The notes: generated from the sequence alone by a model not told the origin. DNA of 64,000 bases from Lactobacillus johnsonii ATCC 33200 (GCF_000159355.1 NZ_GG670120.1:512353-576352), one strand, 5' to 3'. Shown: positions 18,065 to 26,807, numbered from the stretch's first letter. A program made the numbers and translations.

Positions 18065-19150
18065 TTACTTTGAAGGTGATGTAGCAACCTTGATCTTGCC
18101 ATTAATAATTTGAGTACGAGCTTTTTGAATTGCTGTCCAAGCTTTGGCGTCTAAGTTACCTTTAGTGATTGAAACACCGTTTCCTTTTAAGCTGTAAACT
18201 AAGTGCTTACCACCTGGGAATTTGCCTTTGTAAGCATCATTAGCAATATTCTTAGTAGCAACGTTTAAGCCTTTTAATACAGAGGTTAAAGTGAAGTTGG
18301 ATTTTTGACCACCTTTGGCAGTATACTTACCCAGATTTGATTGATCTACATCAACTCCAATTACCCATACCTTATCTTTTACAGGACGAGTTTGGTTATA
18401 GTCCTTAGCTTCTTGGAAAACCCCGTTTCCAGCATTACCAGCTGCTTGATAGATTACGTCAGCCTTATCAGCGTACATTGATTGAGCAATTGATTTTGCT
18501 TTATCAGTTGAAGTGAAGTTACCGATGTATTGTGTTTGAACTGTGATCTTCTTGTGAAGAGCTTTAGCGCCCGCAGCCACACCTTGCTTAAATCCAGCTT
18601 CAAATAAATCGATGATTTGAGATTTGGCACCTCCAATGAATCCTACTTTATTTGTTTTTGTAGTGTAGGCTGCAGCTAATCCACCAAGATAGGAAGCTTG
18701 ATTACTTTCAAAAGTTGCGGATGCAACATTCTTTTGACCATTTACAACACTATCGATAATTACAAAGTTTTTCTTAGGGTTTTTTTTAGCTGCTGCTTTA
18801 ACAGGATCGGCCAGCATATATCCAACCCCAAAAATAGTTTGGTAACCAGCGCTCGCAGCTTGATTAAAGTTAGGGGTATAATCAGCAGCACTACTGGATT
18901 GGAAGTATTGATAACCACCTTTTCCTTGCTTGAGATCGTGTTCTTTGCCATAAGCTTTAAAACCTTCCCAAGCAGCTTGATTGAATGAATGATCATCAAC
19001 ACCGTTAGAGTCGGTAATTAAGGCAATGCTATGTTTACTACTTTTACTACCGGCAGTATCTTGTTTTTTACCTGAACAAGCTGAAAGAGCAATTCCAACA
19101 GATGCTAAGATTGCACCAAATGACAAAATCTTTTTGAACTTTGTGTTCAT
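18065..19150 (-). CDS. bmpA: BMP-family nucleoside-binding lipoprotein
   Basis: 361 residues from the ATG at 19148-19150, chosen because GGAGGA lies 6-12 bases upstream and the protein then opens with a lipoprotein signal peptide (MNTKFKKILS... ALSACSG, lipobox Cys25). An in-frame upstream start at 19219 lies in the promoter. The body has the PBP1/BMP fold: ALITDSNGVDDHSFNQAAWEG, NFVIIDSV, ASYLGGLAAAYTTKTNKVGFIGG and DVIYQAAGNAGNGVF. It captures nucleosides at the membrane surface and hands them to NupOPQ. First gene of the operon. Confidence 0.92.
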   Translation of the reverse strand: MNTKFKKILSFGAILASVGIALSACSGKKQDTAGSKSSKHSIALITDSNGVDDHSFNQAAWEGFKAYGKEHDLKQGKGGYQYFQSSSAADYTPNFNQAASAGYQTIFGVGYMLADPVKAAAKKNPKKNFVIIDSVVNGQKNVASATFESNQASYLGGLAAAYTTKTNKVGFIGGAKSQIIDLFEAGFKQGVAAGAKALHKKITVQTQYIGNFTSTDKAKSIAQSMYADKADVIYQAAGNAGNGVFQEAKDYNQTRPVKDKVWVIGVDVDQSNLGKYTAKGGQKSNFTLTSVLKGLNVATKNIANDAYKGKFPGGKHLVYSLKGNGVSITKGNLDAKAWTAIQKARTQIINGKIKVATSPSK

Positions 19151-19172
19151 CGTTTTTCCTCCATCAAATAAT

Positions 19173-19185
19173 ACGAATGATTCGT
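19173..19185. promoter_or_regulatory. palindromic operator at the bmpA transcription start
   Basis: ACGAATGATTCGT is a perfect palindrome around a central base, located just downstream of the -10 box and upstream of the bmpA ribosome site. A repressor bound here would block initiation. The CGAA/TTCG half sites recall purine (PurR) boxes, which would fit a nucleoside importer, but spacing differs from the Bacillus paired boxes, so the regulator is only a guess. Confidence 0.6.
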
Positions 19186-19190
19186 GTACC

Positions 19191-19219
19191 ATAATATCAA
19201 TATGTACGTATTTAGTCAA
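19191..19219 (-). promoter_or_regulatory. promoter of the bmpA-nupOPQ operon
   Basis: On the minus strand, TTGACT (plus 19214-19219) and TATTAT (plus 19191-19196) are separated by exactly 17 bases, a near-consensus vegetative promoter. Transcription would begin close to 19184, in the middle of the palindrome that follows. Confidence 0.8.
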
Positions 19220-19315
19220 ACTAAAATATTATTTTTATCTAAAATTGGTAAAAGCGACGGTAAAAAGCATACTATTTAACTGGAATAAAAGACGAATGTT
19301 TACTATTTTGAATGC

Positions 19316-19346
19316 AAAAAAATACGACCTTCATAATGAAAGTCGT
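19316..19346 (-). terminator. terminator of the HU gene
   Basis: On the minus strand ACGACTTTC pairs with GAAGGTCGT (one mismatch) and is followed by ATTTTTTT. It lies about 25 bases after the HU stop codon. Confidence 0.75.
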
Positions 19347-19368
19347 GTGAACTATTCTGTAATAAAAA

Positions 19369-19651
19369 TTACTTAACAGCTTCCTTTAAGCCTTTACCTG
19401 GCTTAAATGCAGGAATCTTAGTTGCAGGAATATCAATTTCCGCACCAGTTTGTGGGTTACGGCCCCTTACGAGCAGCGCGGTTTCTAACTTCAAAAGAAC
19501 CGAAGCCAATAAGTTGAACCTTTTCGTCCTTTGCAAGTGCGTTTTGGATAGCTGAGAATACAGCATCAATAGCTTGGTCAGATTGAGTCTTGTTCAAATC
19601 TGTAGACTCAGCTACTTCTTTAATCAATTCAGCTTTGTTAATAGTTGCCAT
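19369..19651 (-). pseudogene. hup: HU-type histone-like DNA-binding protein, single frameshift
   Basis: The minus strand gives [35 protein letters not shown] and then, in the next frame, [30 protein letters not shown], a complete 91-residue HU protein once one G is removed from the GGGG run at about 19463-19466. HU compacts DNA and is close to essential in lactobacilli with one copy. Either a second copy exists elsewhere or the extra G is a sequence error. The start has GAAAGAGA upstream. Confidence 0.88.
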
Positions 19652-19783
19652 TTAAAATATCTCTTTCTGATTGACAATTTTTGAAAAAACAATCGCGTTT
19701 TTCCATAGTTACACTATTCTAAAACAGTTGAACGCTACGTAGAATAAGGTTGGGTGAAAAAAGTCATAAATAATACGTATTAT

Positions 19784-19812
19784 TAAAAAAACTCCCCTTT
19801 TTAAAAGGGGAG
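19784..19812 (-). terminator. strong GC-rich terminator after a small minus-strand gene
   Basis: CTCCCCTTTTTAAAAGGGGAG (about 19791-19811) is a near-perfect hairpin preceded on the plus strand by an A run, which is a T run on the minus strand. It directly follows the stop codon of the small gene at 19818-19986. Confidence 0.85.
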
Positions 19813-19817
19813 CTTGA

Positions 19818-19986
19818 TCAATATACGGGGTCTGGAGTTGATATTATGAATTGATATGGCGTTTCGCCAGATAAAACAAATTTTTCATATAGCATTCTAA
19901 TTGCTCGTGACATTGTCAAATGACAAGTTTGCAAAACTTGTTTGGCAGCAATATATGCGGAATTATTAACAGATTGAATATCTCAT
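19818..19986 (-). pseudogene. small unknown protein (about 55 residues), start frameshifted
   Basis: The minus strand has AAGGAG eight bases before ATG (19984-19986), but the ATG frame stops after seven codons. One base further along, a frame reads DIQSVNNSAYIAAKQVLQTC and on to FIISTPDPVY with TGA at 19818-19820. Removing one base just after the ATG joins them. The good ribosome site, coding-like sequence and terminator 6 bases after the stop all support a real small gene with one indel. Family not recognised. Confidence 0.5.
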
Positions 19987-20078
19987 AAAACTTCTCCTTC
20001 ACTGTTGACTTAAACCATAGTTTAACACTTAGTATTGTCATTGTAAGAGAGAAACGAGGTATTTACAATGACAAAAAC

Positions 20079-20795
20079 ATGTTTGTAACTGGACCTCATA
20101 CAGGATTTGAAAAAGATCTAGTAATTGAATTAGCGCAAAGAGATGATATTAACTTAGTAGCTACTTCACGTAAAGAAGGTCAATTAGATTACTTGGATCA
20201 ATATAATCATGGTCAAATTTTAAAGGTAATTTTGGATGTAACTAAGGCTGAGCAGGTGAAAACTAGTATTCAACAGGCCATGGACAAATTCGGTTCAATT
20301 GATGTTTTAGTGAACAACGCTGGAATTGGTTACTTTGAGACTTTTGAAGAAAGTGATTTAGATGAAGCTAAGTACATGTTTGATGTAAATGTGTGGGGAT
20401 TAGTCGACATGATGCGGAATGTTTTGCCAATTATGAGAAAGCAAAAGTCTGGTATTATCGTCAACTTTTCATCAATTGGTGGTTTGTATTCTTTCCCAAC
20501 TTTAGCCTTTTATCATGGAACTAAGTATGCGGTTGAAGGAATCACCGAATCTGTGATCGAAGAGGTGAAAGATTTAGGCATTAAAACGATGATTATTGAA
20601 CCTAGTGGCTTTAGAACTGATTGGGCGCCCCGTTCTTCACAAAAGACACTTCCAAGTCAGCGTGACTATGCTCAATTTACAGATTTTATTGAAGGTAATG
20701 CACAAGGTGCTCATCATGAACCAGGTGATCCTAAGAAAGCTGCTCAAATTATTATCGAGCAAGTGATGACTAATCCTAACTTTTTGGTAAAGTAA
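20079..20795 (+). CDS. short-chain dehydrogenase/reductase, probable frameshift at the start
   Basis: 238 residues from ATG 20079. It has the classical SDR pattern: a TGPHTGFEKD nucleotide-binding turn, VLVNNAGIGYFETF, IIVNFSSIGG with the catalytic Ser, and YHGTK with the catalytic Tyr and Lys. The N-terminal TGxxxGxG loop appears changed (a Glu in place of the last Gly). A well-placed ribosome site (GAAACGAGG) serves an ATG at 20068, whose frame (MTKT) stops after six codons; one missing base would join it to FVTGPHTG. As written, translation would have to begin at 20079 without a good ribosome site, so this may be a pseudogene or carry a sequence error. Confidence 0.7.
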   Translation: MFVTGPHTGFEKDLVIELAQRDDINLVATSRKEGQLDYLDQYNHGQILKVILDVTKAEQVKTSIQQAMDKFGSIDVLVNNAGIGYFETFEESDLDEAKYMFDVNVWGLVDMMRNVLPIMRKQKSGIIVNFSSIGGLYSFPTLAFYHGTKYAVEGITESVIEEVKDLGIKTMIIEPSGFRTDWAPRSSQKTLPSQRDYAQFTDFIEGNAQGAHHEPGDPKKAAQIIIEQVMTNPNFLVK

Positions 20796-20849
20796 TTTGA
20801 AGCTGAGAGTGAAATTTCGTTGTTTGCAGATCACCCGGAGGAAGAGTAA

Positions 20850-21412
20850 ATGTCTGAAATTGAAAAAATGGAAAATGGCGAATGGTTTAATTTTGGTCCC
20901 CCCCGATATTGCTTCGCGGAAGTTAAACCGCGACAAAATTGGCACAAGAGTTTAATGCAATTCCAGAAACAGAACTCGAAAAGCAAGAAGAAAAGGCTCG
21001 TGAAATCTTGGGTTCTGCTGGTGAGAACTTAGTTATTCATAGTGATTGGAAATTCGACAACGGTAAAAATATCCAAGTTGGTGATAATTTTTTAGCCAAT
21101 TGTAATTGAACTGTACTTGATGTCGGCAAAGTAAAGATTGGCGATAATGTGTGGATTGGACCGAATACAGATATCTATACTGTGACTCATCCTGTAAATG
21201 CAGTGGAACGTAGAAAGTATTTAGCTAAAGTCCTGCCGGTCACAATAGGCAATGACGTTTGGCTTTGCGGAAAAGTGACAATTTGCCCAGGAGTTACAAT
21301 TGGAAATAACGTGGTTGTAGCTGCCGGATCCGTTGTGATTCGAGATGTACCAGATAATATCATGGTTGCTGGAAATCCTGCTAAAGTTGTAAAAAAGTTG
21401 GATAAAGAGTAG
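20850..21412 (+). pseudogene. sugar O-acetyltransferase (LacA/Maa-like hexapeptide), broken
   Basis: It starts with CGGAGGAAGAG then ATG 20850 (MSEIEKMENGEWFNFG). The body continues in other frames (AQEFNAIPETELEKQEEKAR, ENLVIHSDWKFDNGKNIQVG) into a left-handed beta-helix with VKIGDNVWIGPNTDIYTVTH, the active-site-type THP(V) segment and VTIGNNVVVAAGSVV. Lesions are indels in the C-run at about 20899-20906 and near 20930, and a TGA near 21107. Intact relatives acetylate sugars with acetyl-CoA; an intact gene of the same family lies at 56956-57570. Confidence 0.82.
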
Positions 21413-21480
21413 GAAGGTGTTTTTCTTGGCTGCTAACTTATGTCAATTTTTATAATGAAGATAAAAGGAGTTGACATATT

Positions 21481-21550
21481 ATGTTAGAAAACATTCTAAG
21501 CTAAATAGTGAATTAGTTATCCGACGGGATAAGTGATTCACTATTTTTTG
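21481..21550 (+). terminator. short leader-like ORF running into a strong terminator
   Basis: A TATAAT box near 21450 and AAGGAG precede ATG 21481, which encodes a seven-residue peptide (MLENILS) ending at 21504. The stop overlaps a two-part hairpin: AATAGTGAAT pairs with ATTCACTATT (21504-21513 with 21536-21545), with an inner GTTATCC/GGATAA stem, followed by a T run. It may be the attenuator of a gene lost to the adjacent IS30 remnant, or a small RNA. Confidence 0.5.
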
Positions 21551-21696
21551 TTCTAGTCGTAGGATGGAAATAGCAGTAAAACTATATGTCATAGGGCTTT
21601 TAGACACTTGATGTCGGAAAATAAACTGGCAGTTTTACTTAACGATTCAACAGTCTCTTCGAAGAATGTGGACACTTTCATGTCGAGTTTAGGAAA

Positions 21697-22205
21697 TTAG
21701 ATCTGATTTCTTATGTAAACATGATGTTTTTTAGTATTACGTTTTAGTCTTTCAGGTAAATCAATATTTTTAATAGCTAACAAACCCTGGTCAACATAGT
21801 TATACAATGTTCTAGTGGAGACTACTTGCTTTTTGGTGAATTCTCCAATAGCTAAGCAACGATTAGCACAAGTATCAAGAGACCAACCATCTTCGAAGAA
21901 ATGCTTATTAGTATACTTAATAAGCATTTCTTAAGATAATCTAATTTGCGACCACAATTCCTACGGTTAGTCTGATAAGCATTGTTATCATATTCAGCTT
22001 TATAAAGCTTTTGATGACCGTTATAGAGTAAAACAGTGCCGCGCTTAACTTCATAGCTAATAGTAGAAGGCGAGCAACCAATTTCACGTGCAATGGCTCG
22101 AAGAGAAAAACCATCTTTTATCCTAGTTTGGATAATAACACACTCTTCAAACGATAAATGTTTTCCCTTTTGATGCTTAGAGATGATAGAATGTAAAGAG
22201 TCCAT
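21697..22205 (-). pseudogene. IS30-family transposase, truncated and frameshifted
   Basis: The minus strand reads MDSLHSIISKHQKGKHLSFEE followed by a helix-turn-helix (FSLRAIAREIGCSPSTISYEVKRGT), then shifts frame near 21930 to WSLDTCANRCLAIGEFTKKQVVSTRTLYNYVDQGLLAIKNIDLP and stops at 21697. These are the N-terminal regions of IS30 transposases (usually 300-350 residues); the catalytic DDE domain is absent. One IS end probably survives at about 22278-22304 (GAGTGTTCAATTTAATTTTA); the other has been deleted. A relic. Confidence 0.85.
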
Positions 22206-22443
22206 TTGTGACCTCCAATAGATGTTTTTATGGTTATTAATATTCTATCAAACAGGTCCAGATGGACTCTTTTATTTTTTAACGAGTGTTCAATTTAATT
22301 TTACAATCAACCATTGAATTATTTTTACACTAATAGCTTACTACTTGGAGTTAACTTCAAGTCAACTAATACTGTTTTTATATTTGACTTAGCTTTATCT
22401 GAGATTAAAAATTTTTCATGGAATACATAAATTTTAATCAAGA

Positions 22444-22489
22444 AAAAAGTGTTTACCATCAAGATTTTAAAATCGGGTAAACACTTTTT
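22444..22489 (-). terminator. terminator of tpx
   Basis: AAAAAGTGTTTACC pairs with GGTAAACACTTTTT around a loop, a 14-bp stem with a T run on the minus strand, 24 bases after the tpx stop. Confidence 0.87.
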
Positions 22490-22512
22490 CTATAAACTGA
22501 TTTTGATAAACA

Positions 22513-23007
22513 TTAATGCAATTGTTTTAGTTCATTTAATACTGCATTATAGTTTGGCTCATGTGTAATTTCATCAACTAATTCACGGTATAGAATTTTC
22601 CCATTAGGATCAAGGACCCAAACAGAACGAGCAAGAATACCGGATTCAGGAATTAATAAGCCAGTTGCCTTACCAAATGACAAATTTTTATCAGACATCA
22701 ATTGCATATTTTTAACATCTTCGGCGGCACACCAAGTTTGCTGATCTTCAACCGTATTAGTTGAAATAGTCAAAAAGTTAATTTCTGGAAATTTATCCAT
22801 TGTTTTATTAAAAGTTTTGGTTTGAATACTGCAAACAGGAGTATTAATATCTGGTACTACACTAATTAAACTAAACTTACCTAATAAATCGGACTTAGTG
22901 AATTCTTGATTGTTCTTATTTAGTACTGTAAAGTTTGGCATTTCTTCTCCAACTGCTGGAGGAGTACCTATTAATTTAACTTCTTTACTTTTAAAAGTGA
23001 TTTTCAT
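22513..23007 (-). CDS. tpx: thiol peroxidase (atypical 2-Cys peroxiredoxin)
   Basis: 164 residues, normal Tpx length. The peroxidatic site is PDINTPVCSIQT with Cys59, and the resolving cysteine is Cys93 in TWCAAEDV, spaced as in Tpx. The N-terminus KLIGTPPAVGEEMPNFTV also fits. It reduces hydrogen peroxide and organic peroxides in the cytoplasm with thioredoxin, relevant for a catalase-lacking organism. Start ATG 23005-23007 has GAGAGGG upstream on the minus strand. Monocistronic with its own terminator; divergent from the cupin gene, with 196 bases between them. Confidence 0.93.
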   Translation of the reverse strand: MKITFKSKEVKLIGTPPAVGEEMPNFTVLNKNNQEFTKSDLLGKFSLISVVPDINTPVCSIQTKTFNKTMDKFPEINFLTISTNTVEDQQTWCAAEDVKNMQLMSDKNLSFGKATGLLIPESGILARSVWVLDPNGKILYRELVDEITHEPNYNAVLNELKQLH

Positions 23008-23203
23008 AAGTTATACCCTCTCTTTCTTCTTATTATCTTAAATATAGCAAATTATAGGAGGTATCTTAAATATTTAGCCTATGTAGTGAAATACTATACC
23101 TTAAATGCATAGATGTCTAGTAGAAATAACTATTTTTAATTTATAAAGGGTAGATATAAAATAATAGATGAGAGAAATAAAGAGTTTTACGGAGGAAAAA
23201 ATA

Positions 23204-23617
23204 ATGGCAAAAAATGAAGAAGAAGTAAAAAACAGTGTCTTTGGCTTTGGTAAATTTAATGAAGCATACGCAAAATACTTTCAAGGAAAGAGTTTTCTTA
23301 ATCTTTTAGCTTCAAGTAAAGAGACAAAAACTGGTGTCAGCAATGTAAGTTTTGAGCCAGGATGTCGCAACGATTGGCACATGCACTCAATTCCTCAAAT
23401 CCTAATTGCCGTTGCAGGTGAAGGGTGGTATCAAGAAGAAGGTAAACCAGCACAAAAGATGGTTCCCGGTGGTGTTGTAATTGTTAACCCTAACACTAAG
23501 CACTGGCATGGTGCTACTAAGGATTCATGGTTTGCTCATCTAGCAGTAATGGTCGGAGACGGTAAGACCACGTGGCTTGAGCCAGTTTCTGATGAAGAAT
23601 ACGATAAGTTAGGTTAA
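23204..23617 (+). CDS. cupin-domain protein
   Basis: 137 residues from ATG 23204, chosen because GGAGG lies about 10 bases upstream; an in-frame ATG at 23168 has no such site. The cupin barrel shows motif 1 as NDWHMHSIPQILIAVAGEGWYQEEG and motif 2 as PGGVVIVNPNTKHWHGATKDSWFAH, with histidines that can bind a metal. Relatives are often annotated as carboxymuconolactone-decarboxylase-associated or quercetinase-like cupins; no specific reaction can be stated. It ends at a strong hairpin. Confidence 0.85.
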   Translation: MAKNEEEVKNSVFGFGKFNEAYAKYFQGKSFLNLLASSKETKTGVSNVSFEPGCRNDWHMHSIPQILIAVAGEGWYQEEGKPAQKMVPGGVVIVNPNTKHWHGATKDSWFAHLAVMVGDGKTTWLEPVSDEEYDKLG

Positions 23618-23650
23618 ATTTATAAAGCTTATATTAATGAATTAGGTAGA

Positions 23651-23688
23651 TAAAAAGTTAAGTACTGACTGTAGTGCTTAACTTTTTT
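23651..23688 (+). terminator. terminator after the cupin gene
   Basis: AAAAAGTTAAGTACT pairs with AGTGCTTAACTTTTTT (one mismatch), ending in a T run about 35 bases after the cupin stop. Confidence 0.83.
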
Positions 23689-23829
23689 CGTAAACTTGAT
23701 AATTTCTTTAGAGAATATTTGAAATAAAATATTTCAATTTTTTTAAGAAAGTAAAGAAATTATAAAGACGGTTGAACAATAAAAAATAGTCGTTTATGCT
23801 ATAGTCGTTAATTAAATAAAGAAGCAAAT

Positions 23830-24034
23830 AAACTGTTAGGTGAGACTCCTACGTAAATATATGCTGATGCCCAGGAACATCCAGAGATGCCAACGGGTCA
23901 AACAGGAACTGTCGAGTTAAGGCTTTTCCCAGTCAGCTAGTTGAAAAAACTTTACGTTACGTAGTGTTAAAACTGAACGACGAGTATTAAATCGCTATTA
24001 TAAGACCAATGCAGTTTTTGCATTGGTCTTTTTG
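23830..24034 (+). ncRNA. M-box (ykoK leader) Mg2+ riboswitch with terminator
   Basis: The leader carries the M-box core in order: CTGTTAGGTGAGACTCCTAC, GATGCCCAGGAACATCCAGA, GATGCCAACGGGTCAAACAGG and GTCGAGTTAAGG, and ends with a terminator whose arms AAGACCAATGCA and TGCATTGGTCTT (24002-24030) precede a T run. Known M-boxes fold when Mg2+ is high and favour termination. The downstream gene is a Mg2+ P-type ATPase starting 35 bases after the T run, so the switch would turn on Mg2+ uptake under starvation. Confidence 0.92.
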
Positions 24035-24068
24035 TTTGTTTGCCGATTTTTTAGAGGGAGAGATTACT

Positions 24069-26747
24069 ATGTTAAAATTCAACCCTAAGGATCGTGTAGT
24101 AACTGATGCGACTTTAGCTAAGCAAATTGCTGGAAAAGAAAAGAGTGAAGTATTAAAGCAATTAGATACGTCAATTAATGGGTTAAACCCTGCGCAAGCA
24201 AAAAAGCGTTTAGAGCGCGATGGGTTAAATGAAGTATCAAATAAAGAGTGTCATCCAAAATTGCATTTTTTATTTGATGCTTTCATGACTCCATTTACAG
24301 GAGTATTACTGTTTTTAGCTCTTTTATCTTTTTTGACTAACTATCTTTTTGTTCCTGCAGATCAAAAGGATCTCAGTACAGTCATTATTATGATTACAAT
24401 GGTTTTAATTTCTGGAATAACTAGTTTTATCCAGAATGTTAAAACCAGTGACGCAGTTGATTCACTATTAAATATGGTATCTGTAACCACGAATATCAAA
24501 CGAGATGGAAAAGATCAGGAATTGCCAACTAAAGATGTTGTAGTTGGTGATATTATCAATCTAACTGCTGGGGATCTGGTACCAGCAGATCTATATTTAT
24601 TAAAAAGTAAGGATCTCTTTTGTTCAGCTAGTTCATTAAATGGTGAATCTAGTCCTGTTGAAAAACTAGCAAATGAAAAGCCAAAGGAAAATGATAACTA
24701 TCTAGATTATCCGAATATTTTATATGAGGGAACAAATATTGTTTCAGGCTCTGCAATGGGCGTTGTATTTGCTACAGGTGATGAGACAGTTTTTGGTAAT
24801 TTAGCACGTACTCTTAGCAAGAATAAAAATAAAGAAACAACTTTTGATATTGGAATCAAAAATGTTTCAAAAATTTTATTGATTATGACCGCCGTAATTG
24901 CACCTCTTGTATTTTTAATTAATGGCTTAACCAAAGGGGATTGGCTTAATGCATTGATTTTTGCTATTGCTACAGCTGTGGGACTAACTCCAGAAATGCT
25001 TCCTGTAATTGTTACAAGTAATCTAGTTAAGGGATCAGTTGAAATGGCAAAGCACGAAACCATTGTTAAAAGAATGAATTCAATTCAAAACTTTGGGTCC
25101 GCCGATATTCTTTGCACAGATAAAACTGGAACTTTAACACAAGACAAAGTAGTTTTAGAGCGTCACTATGATTTGAATTTAGAAGAAAAATCAAAAGTCT
25201 TAGAACTATCATATTTGAACAGTTACTATCAAACAGGGATGAAAGACTTAATTGATAAGGCGATCATTGATGCAGCTAAAGGTGAATTAGATACAAATGA
25301 CATTAATCAAAATTATCAAAAAATTGATGAGATTCCCTTTGACTTTAAAAGAAGACGAATGAGTGTCGTGGTAATGAATAAGAAGCATGAACACTTATTA
25401 GTAACAAAAGGAGCTGCTGAAGAAATGCTTGCTTGTTCTAACCGGGTGGAAATTAATGGTGAAATTACCATGCTTAATCAAGAGCAAAGACAGGAAATTT
25501 TAAATAAAATCAATCAAATGAACCAAGATGGGTTACGGGTGGTATTGTTAGCCTATAAGAAAAATCCTGCTCCTGTTGGTGAATTCAGTGTTGATGATGA
25601 GAAAGAACTAATTTTAACTGGATTTTTAGCATTTTTAGATCCACCAAAGGATAGTGCTAAAGCTGCATTAACTGCTTTAAAGAGGGATGGAATTACTGTA
25701 AAAATCTTAACTGGAGATAATGAAGCTGTCACTAGAAATGTTGGCAAACAAGTTGGGTTAGATATTACTTCCGTATATCAGGGAAAGGATCTAGAAAATA
25801 AAAGTTCAGCTGAATTGAAGAAAATGGTTGAAGAGTGTGATGTTTTTGTAAAACTATCACCTCAACAAAAGGCGCAAATTATTCAATTATTAAGAGAAAA
25901 TAACCATACGGTAGCTTATATGGGAGACGGAATTAATGATGCACCTGCTATGAAAGCAGCTGATGTCGCTATTTCCGTTGATACAGCTGTGGACATTGCT
26001 AAAAAATCTGCTGATATAATTTTGTTGCACAAAGACCTAATGATTTTAGAGAAAGGTGTTCAAATTGGTCGGCAAGTCTTTGGAAATACGATGAAATATA
26101 TTAAAATTACGCTTTCATCTAATTTTGGTAATATTTTATCAATTTTAGTAGCATCCTCATTTCTTCCTTTTCTTCCAATGCTTCCAGTTCAACTTCTCAT
26201 TTTAGATTTAATGTACGGTACCAGCTGTCTATCAATTCCATTCGATACAATGAACAAACATTATTTATCTGAACCAAGAAAGTGGAGTACTAAGAAGCTT
26301 CCTAAGTTTATGTTCTATTTTGGTCCTACATCTTCGATTTTTGACATCATAACTTTTGCATTACTGTTCTTTATAGTTTGTCCACAAATTATCGGAAGTA
26401 GCTATGCAGGAGCAACTGCTTCACAAAAATTACTTTTTTCAGCTGTCTTTTGTACTGGCTGGTTTATTGAATCGTTTTGGACCCAAGAAATGGTTATTCA
26501 TGCACTTAGAGATCCAGGCCTCCCATTTATTAAACAGCATGCTACAGCAATTGTTACATGGGCAACGATTGGTATGGCTGCAATTGGGACTATGTTACCA
26601 TTTATTATTCCTGTCGCAAAAGCAGTGAAATTTGGTCCAATTCCAGTATATTTTTTAGGAATTGTATTTATTTTATTGATTTTATACATTGCTTTAACGA
26701 TGTTAGTAAAGAAATGGTATCTAAAATCAGAGAAATATTTAATCTAA
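24069..26747 (+). CDS. mgtA: P-type Mg2+-importing ATPase
   Basis: 892 residues from ATG 24069, which has AGAGGGAGAG upstream; in-frame upstream starts lie inside the riboswitch terminator. The protein shows an actuator segment (SLNGESSPVEK), the phosphorylation site CTDKTGTLT with Asp351, KGAAEEML in the nucleotide domain, and MGDGINDAPAMKAADVAISV in the hinge, with about ten membrane helices. This is the P3B (MgtA/MgtB) layout. It imports Mg2+ across the cytoplasmic membrane. It is controlled by the M-box directly upstream and is followed by a terminator. Confidence 0.95.
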   Translation: MLKFNPKDRVVTDATLAKQIAGKEKSEVLKQLDTSINGLNPAQAKKRLERDGLNEVSNKECHPKLHFLFDAFMTPFTGVLLFLALLSFLTNYLFVPADQKDLSTVIIMITMVLISGITSFIQNVKTSDAVDSLLNMVSVTTNIKRDGKDQELPTKDVVVGDIINLTAGDLVPADLYLLKSKDLFCSASSLNGESSPVEKLANEKPKENDNYLDYPNILYEGTNIVSGSAMGVVFATGDETVFGNLARTLSKNKNKETTFDIGIKNVSKILLIMTAVIAPLVFLINGLTKGDWLNALIFAIATAVGLTPEMLPVIVTSNLVKGSVEMAKHETIVKRMNSIQNFGSADILCTDKTGTLTQDKVVLERHYDLNLEEKSKVLELSYLNSYYQTGMKDLIDKAIIDAAKGELDTNDINQNYQKIDEIPFDFKRRRMSVVVMNKKHEHLLVTKGAAEEMLACSNRVEINGEITMLNQEQRQEILNKINQMNQDGLRVVLLAYKKNPAPVGEFSVDDEKELILTGFLAFLDPPKDSAKAALTALKRDGITVKILTGDNEAVTRNVGKQVGLDITSVYQGKDLENKSSAELKKMVEECDVFVKLSPQQKAQIIQLLRENNHTVAYMGDGINDAPAMKAADVAISVDTAVDIAKKSADIILLHKDLMILEKGVQIGRQVFGNTMKYIKITLSSNFGNILSILVASSFLPFLPMLPVQLLILDLMYGTSCLSIPFDTMNKHYLSEPRKWSTKKLPKFMFYFGPTSSIFDIITFALLFFIVCPQIIGSSYAGATASQKLLFSAVFCTGWFIESFWTQEMVIHALRDPGLPFIKQHATAIVTWATIGMAAIGTMLPFIIPVAKAVKFGPIPVYFLGIVFILLILYIALTMLVKKWYLKSEKYLI

Positions 26748-26772
26748 TTGTTTTAATATTAAATCTATTTTT

Positions 26773-26807
26773 AAAGGAAGTATGTTTTACTACATACTTC
26801 CTTTTGT
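26773..26807 (+). terminator. terminator of mgtA
   Basis: AAAGGAAGTATG pairs perfectly with CATACTTCCTTT and is followed by TGTTTT, about 25 bases after the mgtA stop. Confidence 0.87.

Noticed and set aside
19151-19219. Longer N-terminus for BmpA from 19219
   Set aside because: It would include the promoter and operator; ATG at 19148-19150 has GGAGGA and gives a standard lipoprotein signal.
19440-19480. Programmed ribosomal frameshift in the HU gene
   Set aside because: There is no slippery heptamer with a downstream structure, and HU genes are not known to use frameshifting.
24009-24068. Longer N-terminus for the Mg2+ ATPase starting at 24009
   Set aside because: That start is within the M-box terminator hairpin; ATG 24069 has a strong ribosome site.
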